The notes below the pieces were generated by a model, which saw nothing but the letters and a program-made list of their open reading frames with translations, searched no databases and had not been told where the DNA came from. Below are positions 17,945 to 26,013 of a stretch of DNA of 64,000 nt, piece by piece. Positions within the stretch are counted from its first letter, which is position 1. Each line of letters opens with the position of its first letter. Both the position numbers and the translations under genes were made by a program. The DNA is from Streptomyces sp. A1136 (GTDB lineage Bacteria; Actinomycetota; Actinomycetes; Streptomycetales; Streptomycetaceae): NCBI RefSeq assembly GCF_004795055.1, contig NZ_SSBJ01000021.1:86786-150785 (forward strand), read 5' to 3'.

Positions 17945-18319
17945 TTGGCTGCTGAGCTGCACGTCGAGCTGGTCGCGGCGGACCGCAACGTCTGGTCCGG
18001 CGAGGCCACCCTTGTTGTCGCGCGCACCACGTCCGGCGACATCGGCGTCATGCCCAATCACCAGCCGCTTCTCGGTGTGCTGGAATCGGGCCCGGTGACC
18101 ATCCGCACCAGCGCGGGCGACACCGTCGTCGCGGCGGTGCACGGCGGATTCATCTCGTTCGCCGACAACAAGCTGTCCCTGCTGGCCGAGATCGCCGAAC
18201 TCGCGGACGAGATCGACGTCGAGCGGGCGGAGCGGGCACTGGAGCGCGCGAAGGCGGACGCCGAAGCGGCCGCCGAGCGTCGCGCCGATGTCCGGCTGCG
18301 CGCGGTGACGGGCCGCTGA
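17945..18319 (+). CDS. atpC: ATP synthase F1 subunit epsilon
   Basis: 124 residues: N-terminal beta sandwich and C-terminal two-helix regulatory arm (VERAERALERAKADAEAA). It contacts the c-ring and regulates ATP hydrolysis. The start is TTG 17945 (MAAELHVELV), preceded by GAGGAG five bases upstream; the frame opens at GTG 17924, but that would add seven residues lying in the hairpin. TTG plus the preceding hairpins suggests that epsilon is kept below alpha/beta. Confidence 0.94.
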   Translation: MAAELHVELVAADRNVWSGEATLVVARTTSGDIGVMPNHQPLLGVLESGPVTIRTSAGDTVVAAVHGGFISFADNKLSLLAEIAELADEIDVERAERALERAKADAEAAAERRADVRLRAVTGR

Positions 18320-18342
18320 GCCCCTTACCGAATAGTGTGCGT

Positions 18343-18392
18343 CCTCAGCCGCGGTCCGGTCTGGAACTTTCCAGAGCGGGTCGCGGCTGAGG
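18343..18392 (+). terminator. atp operon terminator
   Basis: CCTCAGCCGCG (18343-18353) pairs perfectly with CGCGGCTGAGG (18382-18392), and the inside continues with GTCTGG/CCAGAG around an ACTTT loop. It starts 23 nt after the atpC stop. No U-run, which is common for Streptomyces terminators. Confidence 0.75.
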
Positions 18393-18441
18393 CGATGCGG
18401 ATCAGTTTTTCGTGTGCTGTATTCGATGAGCGAGGAGGTCG

Positions 18442-18894
18442 GTGAAGATGCTCCTCGCTCTGCTTGTGAGCGGCCTGGTCGTAGCCCTGGTGGTGATCGG
18501 GCTGTTCGTCTTCGGCCTGCGTCGCAGACTCATCCAGCGCTCCGGCGGGACCTTCGACTGCAGCCTGCGCTGGGGCGTGGCGGACGAGCCCGACGTCTCC
18601 GGCAAGGGTTGGGTGTACGGGGTCGCCCGCTACAGCGGTGACCGGATCGAATGGTTCCGGGTGTTCAGCTACTCCCCGCGGCCGCGCCGGTTGCTGGAGC
18701 GCTCCTCCATCGAGGTGCTGGCCCGTCGCGCCCCTGAGGGCGAGGAGGAGCTGGCGCTGCTGTCCGACGCCGTCGTGCTCGGCTGTTCCCACCGGGGAAC
18801 CCGCCTGGAGCTGGCGATGAGCGAGGACGCGCTGACCGGCTTCCTGGCCTGGCTGGAGGCGGCGCCTCCCGGCCAGAGGGTGAACGTGGCCTGA
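18442..18894 (+). CDS. DUF2550 single-pass membrane protein
   Basis: 150 residues. One N-terminal membrane helix (about 3-27: LLALLVSGLVVALVVIGLFV), then a soluble, probably cytoplasmic domain rich in Arg and Trp with the conserved-looking core TFDCSLRW, GWVYGVARY and GDRIEWFRVFSYSPRPRR. This family regularly follows atpC in Actinobacteria; its function is unknown. GTG 18442 is preceded by GAGGAGG. It lies between two terminators, so it probably has its own promoter. Confidence 0.85.
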   Translation: MKMLLALLVSGLVVALVVIGLFVFGLRRRLIQRSGGTFDCSLRWGVADEPDVSGKGWVYGVARYSGDRIEWFRVFSYSPRPRRLLERSSIEVLARRAPEGEEELALLSDAVVLGCSHRGTRLELAMSEDALTGFLAWLEAAPPGQRVNVA

Positions 18895-18991
18895 GTTCCC
18901 TGCCCGCCGGGTGGGGGCCCCGGACGGAGTCTGGGGGGGCGGCGCGAAGCCGGCAAGGCCCTGCGGGGCCGAGCCGTGCGAATGACGCGTC

Positions 18992-19044
18992 AAGACGGAG
19001 AAGCCGGGGAGAAGGGGGCGGACCCTTCTCCCCGGCTTCGTCTT
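18992..19044. terminator. Bidirectional terminator between DUF2550 and the chitinase
   Basis: AAGCCGGGGAGAAGGG (19001-19016) pairs perfectly with CCCTTCTCCCCGGCTT (19023-19038) over a six-base loop. AAGACG/CGTCTT extends the stem outside a small bulge. It serves the convergent genes on both sides. Confidence 0.88.
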
Positions 19045-19066
19045 TCACCGGTTCCGCGCGCGGGCG

Positions 19067-20917
<1,851 letters not shown>

Positions 20918-20936
20918 GGTGGTCCTCCGTAGGTCC

Positions 20937-20962
20937 GCCGAAGTCGCGGGGCCGACTTCGGC
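20937..20962 (-). promoter_or_regulatory. Hairpin in the chitinase 5' leader
   Basis: GCCGAAGTCG (20937-20946) is the perfect reverse complement of CGACTTCGGC (20953-20962), loop six bases. In the mRNA it ends about nine bases before the GGAGG ribosome-binding site (20924-20928). Its upstream arm can instead pair with the end of chiR. Confidence 0.65.
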
Positions 20963-21027
20963 ATGGGGGTGGGACCTGCGCCGCCCGTGAGCCTGCTTGT
21001 CATGGCACGCTCACCACAGTTCCGGTG

Positions 21028-21069
21028 AGCGTAGAAAGGTCTGGACCAACCGTCAAGAGGTCCAGACCT
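21028..21069 (-). promoter_or_regulatory. Chitinase promoter with 12-bp direct repeats
   Basis: Reading the minus strand: AGGTCTGGACCT (21069-21058), then TTGACG (-35, 21056-21051), TGGTCCAGACCT (21048-21037), and TACGCT (-10, 21033-21028), with 17 bp between the hexamers. The two 12-bp repeats lie 21 bp apart and flank the -35, exactly the arrangement described for chitinase genes of Streptomyces (consensus TGGTCTAGACCA), which also resembles DasR-type sites. The first repeat touches the chiR stop codon. Confidence 0.85.
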
Positions 21070-21749
21070 CATGCCGAAGTCGGGCCTTGAAGGCCCGACT
21101 CCCGCGCCAGTACGGACGCTTGCAGCCGGCTGCGCAGCCCCAGCTTGCCCAGCACCCTGCTGACGTGCGTCTTCACCGTCGCCTCCGCCATCTCCAGCCG
21201 CCCGGCGATCTCCGCGTTCGACAGGCCCTCGCCCAGACACCCCAGCACCTCGCGCTCGCGTCGGGTCAGCGACTCCACCGCCGCCGCCCTCGCCGGCGGT
21301 ACGGCCGGCCGTACCGCCCGCGGCGCCGCGAACTCCGCGATCAGCCGCCGGGTCACCGCCGGGGCGATCAGGCCCTCCCCGCGCGCGACCGTCCGTACCG
21401 CCCCGATCAGCTCCGAGGCCTCCGCGTTCTTCAACAGGAACCCCGCCGCGCCCGCGCGCAGCGCCCCGAAGACGTACTCGTCCAGATCGAAGGTGGTCAG
21501 CACCAGCACGTCCGCGAGCCCCTCGCCGACCACCCGGCGGGTCGCCGAGACCCCGTCCAGGCGGGGCATCTGCACGTCCATGAGCACCAGATCCGGCCGC
21601 AGTTCCCGGGCCAGCCGGACCGCCTCCTCCCCGTCCGCGGCCTCGCCCACCACCTCGATGTCCCCCGCGCTGCGCAGGATCAGCACCAGCCCGGACCGCA
21701 CCGCGCTCTGGTCCTCCGCCACCAACACCCGCACGACCCGCCCGGTCAT
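21069..21749 (-). CDS. chiR: NarL/LuxR-type response regulator, ChiR-like
   Basis: 226 residues. Receiver domain 1-120 with the phosphoacceptor Asp58 (LVLMDVQMPRLDG), conserved Thr and Lys (VLTTFD, FLLKN), then a LuxR-type helix-turn-helix (about 160-220: LTRREREVLGCLGEGLSNAE). Its ATG overlaps the stop of the sensor gene by four bases. Position next to the chitinase matches chiR of S. coelicolor, which activates chiC; the symbol rests on that context. The last codons contain an 11-bp palindrome and the stop codon overlaps the chitinase promoter repeat. Confidence 0.85.
   Translation of the reverse strand: MTGRVVRVLVAEDQSAVRSGLVLILRSAGDIEVVGEAADGEEAVRLARELRPDLVLMDVQMPRLDGVSATRRVVGEGLADVLVLTTFDLDEYVFGALRAGAAGFLLKNAEASELIGAVRTVARGEGLIAPAVTRRLIAEFAAPRAVRPAVPPARAAAVESLTRREREVLGCLGEGLSNAEIAGRLEMAEATVKTHVSRVLGKLGLRSRLQASVLARESGLQGPTSA
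21070..21100 (-). promoter_or_regulatory. Palindrome and long-range pairing arm at the 3' end of chiR
   Basis: AGTCGGGCCTT (21077-21087) and AAGGCCCGACT (21089-21099 region) form a perfect inverted repeat around one central base. Overlapping it, CATGCCGAAGTCGG (21070-21083) is the exact reverse complement of CCGACTTCGGCATG at 20952-20965 in the chitinase leader, 14 of 14 bases. Confidence 0.6.
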
Positions 21750-22942
21750 CCCGTCACCGCCCGCTCTCCGGCGGGCAACGCCGCCCGCACGCGCCACACC
21801 GGTCCTGTCCGCCCCGCGGTGAACTCCCCGCCCAGCAACTCCGTCCGCTCCCGCATACCCGTCAGCCCCGCGCCGGAGCCGGGGGCGCGGGGGTCGGGCC
21901 GGTCGGCGTACGGCGAGTCCACCCGTACGGTCAGCGTCCCCGCCGGGCCGGCCCGCCCCACCCGGACCGTGACCTCGCCCGGGGCGGCGTGCTTGAGCGC
22001 GTTGGTCAGCGACTCCTGCACGATCCGGTACGCCGCCAGCTCCACCGGCGCCGGCAGCGGCTCCCCGGGCGTCCGTTCGTCGTGGAGCACGAAGTCCAGC
22101 CCGCTCGCCGCGCCGTTGGCCCGGGCCTGCCCCAACAGGGCGTCGAGCCCGTCGAGGGAGGGCGTGGCGGCGGCCTCCTGCTCCGCGCCCGCGTCCCGCA
22201 GCAGCCCGATCAGCCGGCGCATCTCGGCGAGCCCCTGGACGCTGTTCTCCCGGATCACCCCGAGCGCCCGGCGGCTGGTGTCGGCCGAGTCGATGGAGAG
22301 GGCGGCGGTGGAGTGGATGGCGATGGCCGAAAGGTGGTTGGCCACCATGTCGTGCAACTCCCGGGCCATCCGGGCCCGCTCGGCGGTCACGGCCTGGCTG
22401 CGGTCCATCTCGGCCAGCAGCGCCGTCTGTTCGGCGCGCAACCGGGCCGCCTCGGCGGCGTCCCGGTGGTTGCGCAGCGTCGCGCCGGTCAGGGCCGGGC
22501 CGAAGCACACGATCCCCGTGAGCACGCCGATCATCAGCGACTGCGGGGTGCGCAGCCAGGCCACCGACGCGATCGTGACGGCGATCGTGATCAGTCCGGT
22601 GGTGATCGGGAGCCGCCGGGCCGAGGCCGGCGTGCCGTAGACCACGGCGGCGTACATCAGGTCGGTGAAGATCAGGACCGTGCCCAGGTTGCCCACGGTG
22701 AACTGGTCCGCTACCACCCCGACGGTACCGACGGCCAGTGCCGCCCGGGGGGTGGTGCGGCGCAGCGGCTCCATCGCGCCCAGGGCCGCCAGGGGGACCA
22801 GGGCCAGCCAGTCCGGTGTGGGCCGGTCGCCGTTGCTGTGGATGCCGAGCAGCCACAGCAACAGGCCCACGAGCACGCTGACGACGGCGAGCAGCACGTC
22901 GTGGCGGTGGGGTCGGAAGGTCGTGGCGGTCACGCTTCCCAT
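21746..22942 (-). CDS. chiS: Membrane sensor histidine kinase, ChiS-like
   Basis: 398 residues. Five or so predicted membrane helices in the first 150 residues, short cytoplasmic coiled coil, HisKA_3 dimerisation domain with phospho-accepting His197 (MARELHDMVANHLSAIAIH), then the ATPase domain ending in GSGAGLTGMRERTELLGG. Class typical of NarL-type partners. The start ATG 22942 gives MGSVTATTFRPHRHD; GTG 22933 is an alternative with the GGATGGGA stretch as its ribosome-binding site. The large extracytoplasmic domain of many sensors is absent, so sensing is probably within or near the membrane. It overlaps chiR, its presumed partner. Confidence 0.85.
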   Translation of the reverse strand: MGSVTATTFRPHRHDVLLAVVSVLVGLLLWLLGIHSNGDRPTPDWLALVPLAALGAMEPLRRTTPRAALAVGTVGVVADQFTVGNLGTVLIFTDLMYAAVVYGTPASARRLPITTGLITIAVTIASVAWLRTPQSLMIGVLTGIVCFGPALTGATLRNHRDAAEAARLRAEQTALLAEMDRSQAVTAERARMARELHDMVANHLSAIAIHSTAALSIDSADTSRRALGVIRENSVQGLAEMRRLIGLLRDAGAEQEAAATPSLDGLDALLGQARANGAASGLDFVLHDERTPGEPLPAPVELAAYRIVQESLTNALKHAAPGEVTVRVGRAGPAGTLTVRVDSPYADRPDPRAPGSGAGLTGMRERTELLGGEFTAGRTGPVWRVRAALPAGERAVTG

Positions 22943-23126
22943 CCAACACGCCCGCGGCGCCCCGGATGTCACCGCGGGGGCGGAGGCGCTTCCCGCGCGG
23001 CTACACCGAAGGATGCAGTCGCGGTTCCTCACCGGTGACGACGCGGTACGGACACCCCGGACGCGAGGCCGGGACGAGCCGGCGCGACGTGGGCGGCCGG
23101 GGAGGACGGCGACGAGAGGACGGATC

Positions 23127-23675
23127 GTGCCGGTCGACCTGGTCATCGGCTGCGAGATCGGCTTCCGGGTGCTGCCGGCCGGCGGACTGGCCCTGCGCTA
23201 CCTCGCCGGGCTGCCCCGGCTCGGGGCCGCCGTCCTGCTGTGCGAGGCCCCGCCGGAGCTGACCCTGTCGGCCGCGACCGCCCCCGACCTGCGCGGCGGC
23301 GGCGAACCCGAGCGGACGCACGGCCTGGCCGCGCCCTACCTCGGCTACGCCGCCGGATACGGGCACTACACCGTGAAGTACCGGCACGCCGCGTACCGCT
23401 TCGGCGGCGGCCCGAAGCCGCCCGGCCCGCTGTACGGCAAGGCCCGCGCCCGGCACGAGTGGCGGCTGTGGGCCCGTACCCTCGTCGCTGTCGCCGTCGC
23501 GCCGGGGCTGCTCCAGGCGGTGATCCGGTACGCGGGCGACGGGGTCGACGTCAGTGGGCTCCGCGGCCGGCGGTCGGCGGCGCTGCGGGTCCTCGCCATC
23601 CATGCGGCGGTGGCGGCGACATACACCTTCTTCCCGCGCAAGGCCCCGGCGCCGGGCCCCGGCGAGGCACCCTAG
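23127..23675 (+). CDS. Conserved protein of unknown function
   Basis: 182 residues, not recognised. Rich in Ala, Gly, Arg and Leu; a moderately hydrophobic stretch (about 120-140: LWARTLVAVAVAPGLLQAVIRYAGDG) could be an amphipathic or membrane-associated helix, and a second lies near the C-terminus (LRVLAIHAAVAATYTFFP). GTG 23127 was chosen because AGAGGACGG precedes it; the frame is open to 22665 but there overlaps the divergent sensor gene. Its TAG stop shares the CTAG tetranucleotide with the stop of the convergent adenosyltransferase gene. Confidence 0.65.
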   Translation: MPVDLVIGCEIGFRVLPAGGLALRYLAGLPRLGAAVLLCEAPPELTLSAATAPDLRGGGEPERTHGLAAPYLGYAAGYGHYTVKYRHAAYRFGGGPKPPGPLYGKARARHEWRLWARTLVAVAVAPGLLQAVIRYAGDGVDVSGLRGRRSAALRVLAIHAAVAATYTFFPRKAPAPGPGEAP

Positions 23676-24244
23676 CGCTCGCCTCCCGGGACCCACAGCA
23701 CGTCCCCGACCTCCTTGTTGGCGGTGCGGGCCAGGATGAACAGCAGGTCCGAGAGGCGGTTGAGGTAGGTCGCCGTGAGCGGGTTCATCGCCTCGCCGTG
23801 CGCCTCCAGCGCCGCCCACGTCGAGCGCTCGGCGCGCCGCACCACGGTGCAGGCCTGGTGGAGGAGCGCCGCGCCGGGGGTGCCGCCGGGGAGGATGAAG
23901 CTGCGCAGCTTCTCCAGCCGCTCGTTGAAGCGGTCGCAGTCCGCCTCCAGCTTGTCGATGTAGAACTGCTCGACGCGCAGCGGCGGGTACTGCGGGTTCT
24001 CCACGACCGGGGTGCTCAGGTCGGCCCCGACGTCGAACAGGTCGTTCTGCACCCGGACCAGGACCTTCACCACGTCCTCGGACAGGGCGCCCAGCGCGAT
24101 CGCCGTCCCGATGGCCGCGTTGGCCTCGTTGGCGTCGGCGTACGCGGAGATCCGCAGGTCCGTCTTCCGCGTACGGCTCATGTCGCCGAGGGCGGTCGTG
24201 CCCTTGTCGCCGGTGCGGGTGTAGATGCGCGTGAGGTTCACCAT
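23672..24244 (-). CDS. Cob(I)yrinic acid a,c-diamide / cobalamin adenosyltransferase, PduO type
   Basis: 190 residues. Transfers adenosyl from ATP to cob(I)alamin, giving adenosylcobalamin. The ATP loop TRTGDKGTTALGDMSR is at 8-23 and the second signature is YADANEANAAIG. The C-terminal RTCxRxxER-like block is replaced by VVRRAERSTWAAL and LNRLSDLLFILAR, typical of PduO proteins. The ATG at 24244 (MVNLTRIYT) starts the conserved domain exactly. It can supply the cofactor for IcmA at 56955 and for methylmalonyl-CoA mutase elsewhere. Confidence 0.93.
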   Translation of the reverse strand: MVNLTRIYTRTGDKGTTALGDMSRTRKTDLRISAYADANEANAAIGTAIALGALSEDVVKVLVRVQNDLFDVGADLSTPVVENPQYPPLRVEQFYIDKLEADCDRFNERLEKLRSFILPGGTPGAALLHQACTVVRRAERSTWAALEAHGEAMNPLTATYLNRLSDLLFILARTANKEVGDVLWVPGGER

Positions 24245-24478
24245 GGGTCCAGCGTAATGACAGACGGGGGCACGGCCTCCGGGAAGAAGACGCGATCCCG
24301 GACAAAGGTGCGCAAGAGTCAACTGTGGCCCCTGGGAGCGGTGCTGGGCCGTACCGGTGTGATGTCCGTCAGCTGAGACGTGACGCGTGTTACTTCGCGG
24401 TCACACCCTCCCTCACGGACGCTAGTCTCCGCCGGAGAGGCTACGAGACTGGGCCGTAGCGAGAACGAGGGGTGTGCA

Positions 24479-25327
24479 GTGGCTGGGAAGCTCGCCGTCA
24501 TCGGTGCCGGACTCATGGGTTCGGGGATCGCTCAGGTCTCCGCTCAGGCGGGATGGGACGTCGTCTTGCGCGATGTCACCGATGCCGCGCTCACCCGCGG
24601 CACGGACGGGATCAAGGCCTCGTACGACAAGTTCGTCTCCAAGGGCAAGCTGACGGCCGAGGACGCCGAGGCGGCGCTCGCCCGCATCACCACCACCACC
24701 GACCTGGACGCGGTCGCGGACGCGGACATCGTCGTCGAGGCCGTCTTCGAGAAGCTCGAAGTCAAGCACGAGATCTTCCGCGCGCTCGACAAGCTGGTCC
24801 GGGACGACGCGATCCTCGCGTCCAACACCTCCGCCATCCCGATCACCAAGATCGCGGCGGTGACGGAGCGCCCGGAGCGGGTCGTCGGCGCGCACTTCTT
24901 CTCGCCCGTCCCGATGATGCAGTTGTGCGAACTGGTCCGCGGCTACAAGACCAGCGACGAGACCCTCGCCACGACCCGGGCCTTCGCCGAGTCCGTCGGC
25001 AAGACCTGCATCGTCGTCAACCGTGACGTGGCCGGCTTCGTGACGACCCGTCTGATCTCGGCGCTGGTCGTCGAGGCCGCCAAGCTCTACGAATCGGGCG
25101 TCGCCACCGCCGAGGACATCGACATCGCCTGCAAGCTGGGCTTCGGGCACGCCATGGGGCCGCTGGCCACCGCCGACCTCACGGGCGTCGACATCCTCCT
25201 GCACGCCACGAGCAACATCTACACCGAGTCGCAGGACGAGAAGTTCGCGCCGCCGGAGCTGATGCGCCGCATGGTGGACGCCGGCGACATCGGCCGCAAG
25301 AGCGGGCAGGGCTTCTACAAGCACTGA
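24479..25327 (+). CDS. 3-hydroxybutyryl-CoA dehydrogenase (3-hydroxyacyl-CoA dehydrogenase family)
   Basis: 282 residues. NAD(P)-dependent interconversion of acetoacetyl-CoA and 3-hydroxybutyryl-CoA. Rossmann motif VIGAGLMGSGIAQ near the N-terminus, the HFFSPVPMMQLCELV block with the catalytic His, and a C-terminal dimerisation domain ending FYKH. GTG 24479 (VAGKLAVIGAG) follows CGAGGGG and matches the family start; the frame opens at 24380 but the extra 33 residues are not conserved. With the thiolase at 42376 it could form the first two steps from acetyl-CoA towards butyryl-CoA. Confidence 0.93.
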   Translation: MAGKLAVIGAGLMGSGIAQVSAQAGWDVVLRDVTDAALTRGTDGIKASYDKFVSKGKLTAEDAEAALARITTTTDLDAVADADIVVEAVFEKLEVKHEIFRALDKLVRDDAILASNTSAIPITKIAAVTERPERVVGAHFFSPVPMMQLCELVRGYKTSDETLATTRAFAESVGKTCIVVNRDVAGFVTTRLISALVVEAAKLYESGVATAEDIDIACKLGFGHAMGPLATADLTGVDILLHATSNIYTESQDEKFAPPELMRRMVDAGDIGRKSGQGFYKH

Positions 25328-25457
25328 CGACCATCGTTCGAACGCCTTCACCCGTTGGTGTGAATGAGAGTATCGGTTCGCTCACAGTCGGCAACTTCAC
25401 CGCCCCCGGGGCAGTCAGTTCCAGTGAGAGTGGCCGACCACGGACCAGTCGGACCAT

Positions 25458-25478
25458 ACGTACGCGGCACGTACGCGG
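25458..25478 (+). repeat. Direct repeat upstream of the STAS gene
   Basis: ACGTACGCGG occurs at 25458-25467 and again at 25469-25478, an 11-bp period, ending 16 bp before the ATG at 25495. Each copy contains the palindrome CGTACG. It could be a protein-binding site on one face of the helix. Confidence 0.5.
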
Positions 25479-25494
25479 GACTGCGGGAGCACAT

Positions 25495-25818
25495 ATGCAC
25501 ATCAGGGGCGACCACGCCGAACTCGTTGTCGGGGGTCGCCTCGACGTGCGCAGCGCGGCGGACGCCCGTACGGCCCTCCACACCGCGCTCGACCGCGGCC
25601 ACGGCGACCTCGTGCTCGACCTCACCGGGCTCGACTCCTGGGACGCGACCGGCCTCGGCGTGATCATGGGCGCGCACCGCCGGGCGGGCCGCTCCGGGCG
25701 CCGTCTCGTCCTGCGCGGAGTGCCCGCGCAGATGCAGCGGTTGCTCGTGGCGACCCGGCTCCACCGCATTCTCGCGATCGAGGGCGGGCTGGAAGCGGAA
25801 TCCCTGCCCCGGGTCTGA
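25495..25818 (+). CDS. STAS-domain protein (anti-anti-sigma-factor-like)
   Basis: 107 residues, a single STAS domain. Such proteins bind anti-sigma kinases and are switched by serine phosphorylation. The usual D-S/T-S-G-L loop here reads DATGLG, so the standard phospho-Ser is Ala, followed by Thr; regulation by a SpoIIAB-type kinase would have to use the Thr, or be absent. I chose ATG 25495 (MHIRGDHAELVV), with GGGAG upstream; the frame opens at GTG 25360 but the 45 extra residues look non-coding. No anti-sigma kinase is adjacent. The gene downstream is a STAND-like ATPase, 195 nt away. Confidence 0.85.
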   Translation: MHIRGDHAELVVGGRLDVRSAADARTALHTALDRGHGDLVLDLTGLDSWDATGLGVIMGAHRRAGRSGRRLVLRGVPAQMQRLLVATRLHRILAIEGGLEAESLPRV

Positions 25819-26013
25819 CACACGGCCCGCTTCTTTCCTGCGGAAACGTAACGTTCCGGTGGTGAAGGCCCTCTGACGGTTCCCGCGCGCCCGGCCACGG
25901 TTTAGGCTCCGGGCGGAAACCGGACCAGTAGCGACAGCGGTGTGAGCGTGCGAAGGCCGGGCGGTGAGACGGCTGAAGCGGCGCGGCACGCGGCGCGATC
26001 GGGGGACTTGGTC

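Noticed and set aside
24245..24478. A cobalamin riboswitch upstream of the adenosyltransferase or dehydrogenase genes
   Set aside because: No B12-box-like sequence was seen in this 234-nt divergent region.
25334..25343. CGTTCGAACG resembling a tRNA T-loop
   Set aside because: It is an isolated 10-bp palindrome. No acceptor stem, anticodon arm or D-arm can be drawn around it.
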